Source: Tabrizicola sp.
GTDB taxonomy: Bacteria > Pseudomonadota > Alphaproteobacteria > Rhodobacterales > Rhodobacteraceae
Reading direction: 5' to 3'
Length of the DNA stretch: 49,977 nucleotides
NCBI RefSeq assembly: GCF_016792905.1
Contig: NZ_JAEULP010000039.1
Location: 1-49,977 of the forward strand
The notes below the pieces were generated by a model that made no database searches, was not told the DNA's origin, and saw only the letters and a program-made list of their open reading frames with translations. The first letter of the stretch is position 1. Each line of letters opens with the position of its first letter. The position numbers and the translations under genes were made by a program. Below are positions 33,301 to 41,889 of this stretch, in pieces.

Positions 33301-33458
33301 GGGGTCATATAGGCGGCGGTGGCGGGATTCGCAAGGAAGGACTGGGGCGGCGATCGCCTGCGCCGGGGGGCGACCGAGTGGTTGGTCTGTCCGACAATCG
33401 TTGCGTTGTGGCCCGGTTGTGCGTCAGGTTGGTGCGGCGCAGGGCATGGGGGCGGGGG

Positions 33459-34832
33459 ATGACCAGATTGCAGCGTCTGGACTGGCCGGACAACGGGACG
33501 CCGGACCTTCCGCCCGCCTTCTCGCTGGCGGAGGCCGAGGGGCGGCTGGCGGCAGTGCGCGCGGCGATGGCAGGGGCGGGGTATCAGGCGCTGGTCGTCT
33601 ATGGCGACCGCGAGCATGCGGCGAACCTGCACTGGCTGACCGGCTTCGATCCGCGCTTCGAGGAGGCGGTGCTGGTGGTCACGCCGGATGACGCCCTTCT
33701 GATCGCGGGCAACGAATGCCTTGCCTATACGGTCGTGTCGCCGCTGGTCGTGGCGGGAAAGGTGCGGACGGGGCATTGCGCCTCGCTGTCCCTGCCAAGC
33801 CAGCCGAGGGCGTCGCGGCGGCTCTGGGAATGGCTGGAGGAGGTGGTTCCGTCGGGCGCGACCATCGGCGCGGTGGGGTGGAAGTGGTACGGGGCGGAAG
33901 AGTTGCCGCCGGGGACCGACCCGGCGCTGGCGCTGGACATCCCGGCCTTCCTGGCCGACCCGCTGCGGCAGCGGGCGGGGCTGGTGGAGAATGCGACTGC
34001 ACTTTTCATGCATCCGGGATCTGGGCTGCGGGCGCGCGCGGGCGTTGACGAGATCGCCCGGCTGGAATTTTCGAACCACATGGCGGCATCGGCACTGAAG
34101 CGGATGGTCTTCGCGTTGCAGGAGGGGATGACCGATTTCGCGGCGGTCGAGGCGGCGCGGATCGGGGGACTGCCGCTGGGCTGCCATGTGACGTTCGCGA
34201 TGGGGGACACGCCGGGCCTGTCGGGGCCGGTGGGCGACCGGATCGCGCGGGGGAAGCCCGCCAGCTTCAACGTCGCGCATTGGGGGTCGAACATCTGCCG
34301 CGCGGGCTGGATGGCGCGGGGGCAGGGGGACCTGCCGCCAAATGCGGCGGGCTATCTGGAGGAGTTCGTCTTTCCCTACACGCGCGCGATGTCGAACTGG
34401 TGCGGCATGATGCGGCCGGGCGTGAGTGGCGGGGCGGTCTGGGCGATGATCGACGACCGCCTGCCCGACAGGTTCGGGGTGACGCTGAACCCCGGCCATC
34501 TGATCGGACTGGACGAGTGGATGTCCTCGCCCATCACGCCGGGGTCGGAGATCCCCCTCGCTTCGGGCATGGCGATGCAGATGGACGTTATTCCGGCTCA
34601 CGTCACCTGGGGCTCGACCCGGATGGAGGATGGCTACGTGATCGCGGACGACGCATTGCGCGGCGCGCTGGCCCGGACGCATCCGAACGTGGCCCGGCGC
34701 TGCGCCGCGCGGGCGGAGTTCATGCGCCGGGTGATCGGGATGGAGGTGCCGGAAAGCCTGCTGCCCCTGGCCGATACCTGCGGGATCATCGCGCCCTGGC
34801 TTCTGGATCCGGCGCAGGTGGTGGTGCTGTGA
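33459..34832 (+). CDS. M24 (aminopeptidase P-like) protein with altered metal site
   Basis: A 457-aa protein with the two-domain layout of Xaa-Pro aminopeptidases: a creatinase N-terminal-like domain (about 20-175) and a pita-bread domain (about 190-430). NPGHLIGLDEW, GMAMQMDVIP and RMEDGYVI match the C-terminal metal and substrate motifs. The region expected to hold the two Asp ligands reads SFNVAHWGSNICRAGWMARG and lacks both, and the second Glu is Asp. It may be inactive as a peptidase or use another chemistry. ATG 33459 has a GGGGGCGGGGG site. Coupled function with the next gene (fadH) is possible. Confidence 0.8.
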   Translation: MTRLQRLDWPDNGTPDLPPAFSLAEAEGRLAAVRAAMAGAGYQALVVYGDREHAANLHWLTGFDPRFEEAVLVVTPDDALLIAGNECLAYTVVSPLVVAGKVRTGHCASLSLPSQPRASRRLWEWLEEVVPSGATIGAVGWKWYGAEELPPGTDPALALDIPAFLADPLRQRAGLVENATALFMHPGSGLRARAGVDEIARLEFSNHMAASALKRMVFALQEGMTDFAAVEAARIGGLPLGCHVTFAMGDTPGLSGPVGDRIARGKPASFNVAHWGSNICRAGWMARGQGDLPPNAAGYLEEFVFPYTRAMSNWCGMMRPGVSGGAVWAMIDDRLPDRFGVTLNPGHLIGLDEWMSSPITPGSEIPLASGMAMQMDVIPAHVTWGSTRMEDGYVIADDALRGALARTHPNVARRCAARAEFMRRVIGMEVPESLLPLADTCGIIAPWLLDPAQVVVL

Positions 34833-34893
34833 CGTCGCGTTCGTGGTGACGACGGTGGCGGGCTTCGCCATTCTGCCCGCAAGGGAGACCGCC

Positions 34894-36918
34894 ATGACCA
34901 GCTATCCACACCTTCTGTCGCCGATCACCCTGGGAGCGGTTACGCTCAGGAACCGCAGCCTGATGGGCTCGATGCACACCGGGCTGGAGGAAACTGGCGA
35001 CTGGGGCCGGGTCGCGGCCTTCTACGCGGCGCGGGCGCGGGGCGGGGCGGGGCTGATCGTGACCGGGGGCATGGCGCCGAACCGCGAGGGCGGGGTGTTT
35101 CCCGGCGCTGCAGGGTTGTTCTCGGACAGGGACATCGCGAACCATCGGCGCGTGACAGAGGCAGTCCATGCCGAGGGCGGGCATATCGCGATGCAGATCC
35201 TGCATGCGGGGCGCTATGCCTATGGCAAGGACTGCGTGGCGCCCTCGGCGATCAAGTCGCCGATCTCGCCTTTCCCGCCGCGCGAGCTGGACGAGGAAGG
35301 GATCGAGAAGCAGATCGGTGACATCGCCACGGCGGCGGCGCGGGCCGTCGAGGCGGGCTATGACGGCGTCGAGGTGATGGGGTCGGAAGGCTATTTCCTG
35401 AACGAGTTCCTTGTGGCCCACACCAACCGCCGCACGGATCGCTGGGGCGGGTCGTATGAGAACCGGATGCGGCTGCCGGTTGAGGTGGTGGCCCGGGTGC
35501 GGGCGGGGATGGGGCCGGGGGCCGTGCTGGTCTACCGCATCTCGCTGATCGACCTGGTGCCCGATGGCTCGACCTGGGACGAGGTCGTGCAGCTGGCAAA
35601 GGCCATCGAGGCGGCGGGGGCTTCGGTCCTGAACACCGGGATCGGCTGGCACGAGGCGCGGGTGCCGACGATTGCGACCTCGGTTCCCCGGGCAGGCTTC
35701 GCGCACCTGACGGCGCGGTTGCGGCCGGAGGTTGCGATTCCGGTGATCACCTCGAACCGGATCAACGCGCCGGATGTGGCGGAGCGGCTTCTGGCCGAGG
35801 GTGTCGCGGACATGGTGTCGATGGCGCGGCCCTGGCTGGCGGATGCCGAGTTCATCAGCAAGGCGGCGCAGGGCCGGGGGGCGGAAATCGCGCCCTGCAT
35901 CGCCTGCAACCAGGCCTGCCTGGACCATACCTTTTCCGGCAAGCTGACCTCCTGCCTGGTAAACCCGCGCGCCTGCCACGAGACGGAGCTTGTCTATGAC
36001 CCGGCGGTCGTCCCGAAGCGGATCGCCGTGGTGGGGGCCGGGCCCGCCGGGATGATGGCGGCCATCGTCGCGGCGGGGCGGGGGCACCGGGTCACGCTGT
36101 TCGACAGGGCGGACCAGGTGGGCGGGCAGTTGAACCTTGCCAAGCAGGTGCCGGGGAAAGAGGAGTTTCACGGGCTGGTCGACTGGTTCGCGACGATGCT
36201 GCGCGGCCCCGGCATCACGCTGCGGCTGGGGCAGGCGGCGACGGCCGACGACTTGGCGGGATTCGACGAGGTGGTGATTGCGACCGGCGTGACGCCGCGC
36301 GATCCGGGCATTCCGGTCGAGACGGGGGCGCGGCTCTTCAGCTACGTCGACATCCTCAAGGGGGCGCAGCCCGGCCCTCGCGTCGCCGTGGTGGGCGCGG
36401 GCGGGATCGGTTTCGACGTGGCCGAAACGCTGGTGCATGAAGGGGTCAGCCCAACGCTGGACGCGCCCCTTTGGCGGGCGGAATGGGGGGTCAGCGCTCC
36501 CTGGAAGGATCGGGGGGGACTGGAGCCGGAAGGCCCGAAGCCGCATCCGCCTGCGCGCGAGGTGTATCTGTTGCAGCGCAAGGCCGAGAAGCCCGGTCGG
36601 CATCTGGGCAAGACCACGGGCTGGATTCACCGTGCAAGCCTGGCGATGAAACGGGTGAAGATGATCGGCGGGGTGAACTACGAGCGGATCACGGCCGAGG
36701 GGCTGTGGATCAGCCATGGACCGAACCGCGACCAGCCGGAACTGCTCGCGGTCGATGCCGTGGTGCTCTGCGCAGGGCAAGAGCCGGAACGGGGGCTCAG
36801 CGCCGAGCTGGACCGTCGCGGCATCCCCCACCATCTGATCGGTGGGGCGGATGTCGCCGCCGAGTTGGATGCCAAGCGCGCGATCAATCAGGCCGCGCGC
36901 CTGGCCGCACGGCTGTAG
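34894..36918 (+). CDS. fadH: NADPH-dependent 2,4-dienoyl-CoA reductase-like FMN/FAD/4Fe-4S oxidoreductase
   Basis: A 674-aa enzyme of the old-yellow-enzyme plus pyridine nucleotide reductase type. The N-terminal TIM barrel (1-330) has GSEGYFLNEFL with the likely catalytic Tyr and GIGWHEARVPTI with His. The 4Fe-4S cysteines are 335, 338, 342 and 354 (C-x2-C-x3-C-x11-C). The FAD loop VVGAGPAGMMAA comes next, then the NADPH loop. Length matches E. coli FadH, so it likely reduces 2,4-dienoyl-CoA in unsaturated fatty acid oxidation. Trimethylamine dehydrogenase relatives are the main alternative. AAGGGAG precedes the ATG. Confidence 0.88.
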   Translation: MTSYPHLLSPITLGAVTLRNRSLMGSMHTGLEETGDWGRVAAFYAARARGGAGLIVTGGMAPNREGGVFPGAAGLFSDRDIANHRRVTEAVHAEGGHIAMQILHAGRYAYGKDCVAPSAIKSPISPFPPRELDEEGIEKQIGDIATAAARAVEAGYDGVEVMGSEGYFLNEFLVAHTNRRTDRWGGSYENRMRLPVEVVARVRAGMGPGAVLVYRISLIDLVPDGSTWDEVVQLAKAIEAAGASVLNTGIGWHEARVPTIATSVPRAGFAHLTARLRPEVAIPVITSNRINAPDVAERLLAEGVADMVSMARPWLADAEFISKAAQGRGAEIAPCIACNQACLDHTFSGKLTSCLVNPRACHETELVYDPAVVPKRIAVVGAGPAGMMAAIVAAGRGHRVTLFDRADQVGGQLNLAKQVPGKEEFHGLVDWFATMLRGPGITLRLGQAATADDLAGFDEVVIATGVTPRDPGIPVETGARLFSYVDILKGAQPGPRVAVVGAGGIGFDVAETLVHEGVSPTLDAPLWRAEWGVSAPWKDRGGLEPEGPKPHPPAREVYLLQRKAEKPGRHLGKTTGWIHRASLAMKRVKMIGGVNYERITAEGLWISHGPNRDQPELLAVDAVVLCAGQEPERGLSAELDRRGIPHHLIGGADVAAELDAKRAINQAARLAARL

Positions 36919-36948
36919 GGGCGCCCGGTCGAAGGACGGGGCGCCCCT
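36917..36948. terminator. Stem-loop between fadH and the EF-hand gene
   Basis: AGGGGCGCCC (36917-36926) pairs with GGGCGCCCCT (36939-36948) around a 12-nt loop. It starts inside the fadH stop codon and ends 7 nt before the stop of the convergent EF-hand gene. No U tract, but the position suits a shared terminator. Confidence 0.55.
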
Positions 36949-36955
36949 GCCAGGG

Positions 36956-37216
36956 TCAGCCGTTGGTAGCCGCTTCCGGCGCCTTGATCACGCCGCCGTC
37001 CAGCGCGGCCTGAAGCTCGGTCGCGTCGACCGCGCCGTCGGCGGTGGTGTCGATGGCCTTGAAGTTGTCTTCGGTCAGATCCGTCCAGACCGCCTGAAGC
37101 TCGGCCAGCGACCAGGTTCCGTTGCCGTCGGTGTCGGCGACCTCGGGCAGGGTGGCCTGCGCAAGGGCGGCCGAAGCCAGGGCGAGGGGCGCGAGCGCGA
37201 TTGCGAAGCGTTTCAT
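36956..37216 (-). CDS. Small exported EF-hand calcium-binding protein
   Basis: An 86-aa protein with signal peptide 1-19 (LALASAALA-Q). Two canonical EF-hand loops follow: residues 28-39 (D-x-D-x-N-x-T-x-S-x-x-E) and 56-67 (D-x-T-x-D-x-A-x-D-x-x-E). The mature protein is thus little more than one EF-hand pair, calmodulin-lobe-like, in the periplasm. Ribosome site AAAAGGAGAC is strong. Possible roles are calcium buffering or binding a partner; none is shown by context. Confidence 0.87.
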   Translation of the reverse strand: MKRFAIALAPLALASAALAQATLPEVADTDGNGTWSLAELQAVWTDLTEDNFKAIDTTADGAVDATELQAALDGGVIKAPEAATNG

Positions 37217-37588
37217 GGAAGTCTCCTTTTGCTATCCACGATTGCAAGACCCGGATTGTCCGCGTCTTGACGGGCTAGCTAAAGGCTGCCGGAAAGATAT
37301 TCCAGACACGCCAAGCATGGCTGCCGTGGGGCGGCTGACAGCCGCCGGAGCGATCGGGAATCTGGAACGTTTTCCCGCCGACGGACGGGATGCAGGCCTT
37401 TCCTTGCCGAGAACACTCGCCGGTTCCGGCAGGGGCTTGCCGATGAAAGGCCGCCGTGAACGTTTCGATGCCATGAACGATCCCCCACAATACCCCGGAT
37501 CAAACGCCTGATTGCCACCTTCCTGCCCGATTTCCCGGTGAAACCTGTCGATAACAAAACCGGCGTGGCTGTTCCCCAAGAGGACAAT
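37217..37588. other. 372-nt divergent intergenic region
   Basis: Lies between the divergent EF-hand and LysR genes and should hold both promoters. It contains a perfect hairpin GGCGGCT-GAC-AGCCGCC (37330-37346) without a T run. No open frame with domain support and no RNA family is recognised. LysR binding sites of the T-N11-A type are too loose to call. Confidence 0.4.
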
Positions 37589-38494
37589 ATGGATCGACTG
37601 ACAGAGATGGAGGCCTTTGCCACGGTAGTGGACCAGGGCGGCTTCACCGATGCAGCCAAGAAGATGGGGATTTCCAAATCCGCCGTCTCGAAACATGTGT
37701 CCGCCCTGGAAGCCCGCCTTGGCGCACGGCTTCTGAACCGCACCACCCGCCGCGTTTCCCCGACCGAGATCGGCCTTGCCTATTACGACCGCGCCCGCCG
37801 CGTACTGAACGACGCGGGCGAGGCCGACGCGCTGGTGACGTCGATGCAGTCCGCGCCCTCGGGCTTGTTGCGGGTGTCGGTCGCCACGGATTTCGGGGTG
37901 AACCTGTTGTCGCCGATCCTGGGGGACTTCCTGCTGGAATACCCCGACATCACCGTGAACATGGTCCTGAACAACCGCTACGTCGAGCTGATCAGCGAAG
38001 GCTTCGACATGGCGATCCGGGTGGGCGAGCTGGAGGATTCCTCGCTTCGTGCCCGGAAGCTGACCGAAACCACCAAGCGGATGATCGGCGCGCCGGGCTA
38101 TTTCCAGAAGTTCGGGCGGCCGCAGAAGATCGACGACCTGAACGACCACAAGCTGCTGCACTATTCCAACCAGGCCAACGGCAATGTCTGGAAGATCACC
38201 GCGCCGTCGGGCGAAAAGCGGCAGGTCCGCTCGGTTGGCTGGCTGACGGTGAACGACGGGCAATCTCTGCTGAATGCGGCGATTTCGGGCCTGGGCATCG
38301 CTTACCTGCCCTCGTTCCTTTACGCCGACGCGATGCGACAGGGGCTGGTGGAAGAAGCTATTCCCGGCCTGCCGGTCGAGGTTCTGGGCATCTATGCGGT
38401 CTATCCGCCGGGGCGGTTCACCCAGCCCAAGGTGCGGGCCTTCATCGATTTCCTGGCACGGCGCTATACCGACAAGGGCCCCGACAACTGGTGA
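37589..38494 (+). CDS. LysR family transcriptional regulator
   Basis: A 301-aa LysR regulator. Helix-turn-helix at about 2-60 (EMEAFATVVDQGGFTDAAKKMGISKSAVSKHVSALEARLGARLLNRTTRR), then a substrate-binding domain. Looks like the large group related to DmlR/AaeR-type regulators. ATG 37589 follows AAGAGGAC; a longer frame from 37538 would add an odd leader. No adjacent divergent catabolic gene, so target unknown. Its terminator lies within the end of the convergent OmpA gene. Confidence 0.9.
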   Translation: MDRLTEMEAFATVVDQGGFTDAAKKMGISKSAVSKHVSALEARLGARLLNRTTRRVSPTEIGLAYYDRARRVLNDAGEADALVTSMQSAPSGLLRVSVATDFGVNLLSPILGDFLLEYPDITVNMVLNNRYVELISEGFDMAIRVGELEDSSLRARKLTETTKRMIGAPGYFQKFGRPQKIDDLNDHKLLHYSNQANGNVWKITAPSGEKRQVRSVGWLTVNDGQSLLNAAISGLGIAYLPSFLYADAMRQGLVEEAIPGLPVEVLGIYAVYPPGRFTQPKVRAFIDFLARRYTDKGPDNW

Positions 38495-38518
38495 CGGTCC
38501 TTCCCTCTCTCGGGCCCG

Positions 38519-39463
38519 TCAACGGGTCGAAGTGACAATCACTTCGACCCGTCTGTTTTTCTGGCGCCCTTCCTCGGTCTGGTTCGTGGCGCGCGGGGCA
38601 AGGAAGCCCACGCCTTCGGCGTCGACACGGGCGCGATCGGCGCCGTACCTGTCGACCAGCACTTCGGCCACCGCCTCGGCGCGGCGCTCGGACAGGGCCA
38701 CGTTGGCGGCAAGGCTGCCGGACGCATCGGTATGGCCGACGAGCGCGATGGTGCCTTCCGGATTCGCGTCGAGCCAGGCCGCCACCGCGGCAAGCGAGGG
38801 GTAGTCGCCCGCGGTCAGGGTTGCCGCGCCGCTGGCGAAGACCAGATCGTCCAGCACGGCCGAGCCCTTGGCATCCAGATCGGCGGCAACGGCAGAGGCG
38901 GGCACGGTGGCTTCCGTCCCCGTTGGCGTCGTCTCGACGTTCAGGTTGACGGGTGTTTCCACCGGCGTTGCGGGCAGGGGCGCATCGGTGATGCGGGTGA
39001 TCTGGACATAGGCCGCGCCCGCGCTGCGGCTGACCAGGATCGACACGGCCTCGGCTCCCTTCTGGGCCGAGAGAAAGCGGAAATCGCCGAGGTCGACATG
39101 CATGTCGGGTTCGGGAAGAACGTCGGTGTTGAAGCGGAAATCGAAGCCGCCGCAGGCGCGGGCCTCGCATTCGAAGACGATCTCGTAGCCTGCCGCCCGT
39201 ACCTGATCGCGCAGCGGAGCGAGGATGGCGAGCGTGGTCATTTCTGCCGCGTCCAGCCGGAACGCCCGCTGGTCCAGCGCGCCCTCGACCTGCTGGGAAG
39301 GCACGTTGATCCCGTTGAAGGCGGCGACGGGCAGGGCATAGCTCGCCGGATTGGCGCTGCGGGTTTCCTCGCCCAGCACCTTGGCCGGAAGATCCAGCGT
39401 CAGGGCGGCGACGGGTTGGGCCAGCGTGGCAAGGAGAGGGATAAGGAAAAGGGCCTTCGACAC
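38519..39463 (-). CDS. OmpA family outer-membrane protein
   Basis: A 314-aa exported protein, signal peptide about 1-20. Residues 21-165 are a domain of unknown type with two cysteines close together (ECEARAC). Residues about 200-314 are an OmpA C-terminal domain with VGHTDASGSLAANVALSERRA and GRQKNRRVEV, expected to bind peptidoglycan. There is no lipobox. The last codons double as the terminator stem of the convergent LysR gene. No beta-barrel seen, so it is likely periplasmic. Confidence 0.87.
   Translation of the reverse strand: MSKALFLIPLLATLAQPVAALTLDLPAKVLGEETRSANPASYALPVAAFNGINVPSQQVEGALDQRAFRLDAAEMTTLAILAPLRDQVRAAGYEIVFECEARACGGFDFRFNTDVLPEPDMHVDLGDFRFLSAQKGAEAVSILVSRSAGAAYVQITRITDAPLPATPVETPVNLNVETTPTGTEATVPASAVAADLDAKGSAVLDDLVFASGAATLTAGDYPSLAAVAAWLDANPEGTIALVGHTDASGSLAANVALSERRAEAVAEVLVDRYGADRARVDAEGVGFLAPRATNQTEEGRQKNRRVEVIVTSTR
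38523..38560 (+). terminator. Terminator of the LysR gene, inside the OmpA coding end
   Basis: Perfect 13-bp stem CGGGTCGAAGTGA/TCACTTCGACCCG with loop CAA, then TCTGTTTTT (38552-38560), 28 nt after the LysR stop. It covers the last codons of the minus-strand OmpA gene. Confidence 0.9.
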
Positions 39464-39485
39464 GGGCAGGGGTCGCTTTCCGCGA

Positions 39486-40181
39486 TCATTTCATTCGGTA
39501 GTGATACTGTCCCACAATCTGCATCCCAAGGCGAGTGTAGAGCGCGCGGGCGGCGGCGTTCTGCCGGGTGACGACCAGTGACAGCCGGGCGGCACCCTGG
39601 GTGGCGGCCCAGTTGGCGGCGGCGTGCAGGAGGTTTCGCCCAAGGCCCTGCCGACGCTGCGTCTCCCGCACCTCCAGCGCATGGAGCATCGCGTCGGTCC
39701 CGTGGCAGGCGACGAAGGCGATACCGGCGGGGCGGTCGCCGGTGCGACCCAGAAGTGCCGCCTTGGGGCCGGTCACGCGGTCCATGACGGCGATCCGGGC
39801 GGGGCCGATCCCGCCCTCGGCCCAGAGCGTGCGGGCGATTTCCAGGGGCGGCCAGTGCGGAAAGGCGGTGAGGCCCGGAAGTTCGGCTGCCAGCGCCACG
39901 ACCGGGGCGGCGTAGGCGATCACCGGGTCGATGATGCACCAGCCACGGGCGTCGAGGGCGGCGTCCAGCGCCTCGTCGCCGGGGCGGATCAGGAACAGGG
40001 GTTCCGGCATCGCGGCCTCGGCGGCGTCCAGGTCCTGCGCGGTGAAGGGGCCCTCGGCACTCGCCGCCGAGACACGCTTGCCACCGCCCGCACCGTCGCG
40101 CAGGGTGAAAGGGCCCAGGCGCCAGCTTCGGGCGGCGGGCCAGGTCGCCTCCATGACTTCGGCAAGCAGGGCGGGGGTCAT
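39486..40181 (-). CDS. GNAT family N-acetyltransferase
   Basis: A 231-aa protein. The C-terminal half is a GNAT domain with the acetyl-CoA loop RETQRRQGLGRNLLHAA and the ending VTRQNAAARALYTRLGM. The N-terminal 100 residues look like a second, diverged GNAT-like part, a common layout in two-domain acetyltransferases. Substrate unknown. The ATG overlaps the stop of the CinA-like gene (ATGA), so it is the second gene of an operon. Confidence 0.85.
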   Translation of the reverse strand: MTPALLAEVMEATWPAARSWRLGPFTLRDGAGGGKRVSAASAEGPFTAQDLDAAEAAMPEPLFLIRPGDEALDAALDARGWCIIDPVIAYAAPVVALAAELPGLTAFPHWPPLEIARTLWAEGGIGPARIAVMDRVTGPKAALLGRTGDRPAGIAFVACHGTDAMLHALEVRETQRRQGLGRNLLHAAANWAATQGAARLSLVVTRQNAAARALYTRLGMQIVGQYHYRMK

Positions 40182-40897
40182 CCGAACATCCGCGTCAGCT
40201 TGACCATGGCCTGATCCAGCCGCCCCGGATCGGTGCCCCGGATCACCAGGTTGGTGCCATGCGCGCCGTTCTGGATGAAGGGGTAGGAGCCCATGGACAG
40301 GTCGGGAAATTCGGCGGCAAGCGCCCCGAAGCTGGTGGCAATCTCGCCCTCGCCCCGGTCGACGCGCAGGGTTTGCGACAGAAGCGGCGGGCCGCCCGTA
40401 AGCTTGGGCAGGACTGAAGCAACCATCGCCTCGAAGATCTTCGGCACCCCCGCCATCACATGCACGTTGCCAAGCGTGAAGCCCGGCGCGGTCGAGACCG
40501 GGTTGTCGATCAGGCTTGCGCCATCGGGGATGCGGGCCATGCGCTGCCGGGCCTCGTTGAACGGCAGGCCGGAGCGGTCGTAATGCGCCTGGAGGAGCGC
40601 CATCGCATCGGCGCGGTGGCCGATCTTCGCCCCCATCGCCTCGGCCACCGCATCGGCGGTGATGTCGTCATGGGTGGGGCCGATGCCGCCGCTGGTGAAG
40701 ACATGGGTGTATTTCCCAGACAGAGCCCGGACGGCGGCGACGATTTCGGGATGGATGTCGGCGACGATGCGCGCCTCGCGCAGGGTGATGCCGATCCGGG
40801 TCAGTTCGCCCGCCAGGAAATGCAGGTTCGAATCGCGGGTTCGGCCTGACAGGATTTCGTCGCCGATCACCAGTATCGCCGCGGTCGGATTGGTCAT
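40178..40897 (-). CDS. Molybdopterin-binding (MoCF/CinA N-terminal) domain protein
   Basis: A 239-aa protein with the CinA-type competence/damage-inducible N-terminal domain: ILVIGDEILSGRTRDSN (about 8-24) and FTSGGIGPTHDDIT. The C-terminal CinA amidase domain (NMN deamidase) is absent. Such stand-alone proteins are widespread and may hydrolyse ADP-ribose-like molecules, as CinA does through its COG1058 domain. ATG 40897 follows AGGAGAG. Operon with the GNAT gene. Confidence 0.88.
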   Translation of the reverse strand: MTNPTAAILVIGDEILSGRTRDSNLHFLAGELTRIGITLREARIVADIHPEIVAAVRALSGKYTHVFTSGGIGPTHDDITADAVAEAMGAKIGHRADAMALLQAHYDRSGLPFNEARQRMARIPDGASLIDNPVSTAPGFTLGNVHVMAGVPKIFEAMVASVLPKLTGGPPLLSQTLRVDRGEGEIATSFGALAAEFPDLSMGSYPFIQNGAHGTNLVIRGTDPGRLDQAMVKLTRMFG

Positions 40898-41012
40898 GGC
40901 CGGTCTCTCCTGATCACAGCTGCGGGTATAGCCCTGCCTGCGCGGGCTTTCAAACCCCGGCCTCTGGCCAATTCGGCGCAAGGCTCTTATGTAGGGGCCA
41001 AGGAGACTGGCC

Positions 41013-41837
41013 TTGGAGAGACTGGCCTTGGACGACATTCGCGCGCGCATCACGAAAGACGGCATCCGCATCTACGAAGACGCGGATTTCGCGGGGATGC
41101 GCCTGGCGGGGCGGGTCGCGGCCGAGATTCTGGATGCCGTGGCACACCTGGTCGTGCCGGGCGCGACGACGGCGGTGATCGACGATTTCATCACGGCAGA
41201 GATCGCGCGGCGCGGCGTCACCTCGGCGACGGTGGGCTACAAGGGCTACAAGCACGCCTCCTGCATCAGCGTGAACCATGTGGTCTGCCACGGCATTCCG
41301 GGGCCGAAGGTGCTGGTGGACGGCGACATCCTGAACGTCGATGTCACGGTGATCGTCGATGGCTGGTACGGCGACACGAGCCGGATGTATGTGGCCGGTC
41401 AACTGGCGCGCAAGGCCGAGCGGCTGATCGAGGTCACGCATGAGGGCCTGATGCGCGGGATTGCGGCGGTGAAACCGGGCAACACGTTCGGCGACATCGG
41501 CCATGCGATCCAGGCCTATGTCGAGGCGCAGCGGATGTCGGTGGTGCGCGACTTTTGCGGGCACGGGCTGGGCCGGGTGTTCCATGCGCCGCCGAACGTG
41601 CTGCACTATGGCCGCGCTGGCTCGGGTCCGGTGCTGGAGGAAGGCATGTTCTTCACCATCGAGCCGATGGTGAACCTTGGCCGCCCCGAGACGAAGGTTC
41701 TGGCCGACGACTGGACGGCGGTGACGCGGGACAAGTCGCTGTCGGCGCAATTCGAGCATTCTGTCGGCGTCACGGCCACGGGCTGCGAGATCTTCACCCT
41801 GTCGCCTGCGGGCAAGTTCCACCCGACCTGGGGGTAG
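41013..41837 (+). CDS. map: Methionine aminopeptidase
   Basis: Removes the N-terminal Met from nascent proteins. The 274-aa type I enzyme has the metal ligands Asp110, Asp121, His184, Glu217 and Glu248, and His93 at the active site. The start is TTG 41013 with AAGGAG at 40999-41004. A perfect 15-bp tandem repeat covers this start and supplies a second in-frame TTG at 41028, so either could be used. Length is typical. Convergent with the Moco oxidoreductase gene. Confidence 0.95.
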   Translation: MERLALDDIRARITKDGIRIYEDADFAGMRLAGRVAAEILDAVAHLVVPGATTAVIDDFITAEIARRGVTSATVGYKGYKHASCISVNHVVCHGIPGPKVLVDGDILNVDVTVIVDGWYGDTSRMYVAGQLARKAERLIEVTHEGLMRGIAAVKPGNTFGDIGHAIQAYVEAQRMSVVRDFCGHGLGRVFHAPPNVLHYGRAGSGPVLEEGMFFTIEPMVNLGRPETKVLADDWTAVTRDKSLSAQFEHSVGVTATGCEIFTLSPAGKFHPTWG

Positions 41838-41841
41838 GGCC

Positions 41842-41884
41842 AAAATCCTTCGAAGGATTTTGCAAGTTTCTTCGAACAAACTTG
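41842..41884. terminator. Tandem hairpins after map
   Basis: A 20-nt perfect palindrome AAAATCCTTCGAAGGATTTT (41842-41861) is followed by CAAGTTT-N8-AAACTTG (41863-41884). Together they separate convergent genes and would give a U-rich run in both directions. Likely a bidirectional terminator; the wording resembles intergenic repeats of Rhodobacteraceae. Confidence 0.72.
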
Positions 41885-41889
41885 GGTCC

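Noticed and set aside
33459-34832. Identity as DMSP lyase DddP, which shares the M24 fold
   Set aside because: Sequence outside the fold motifs does not resemble DddP, and the expected metal residues are not in place.
41838-41889. Possible small RNA at the tandem hairpins after map
   Set aside because: The structures fit a bidirectional terminator between convergent genes; no promoter is visible.
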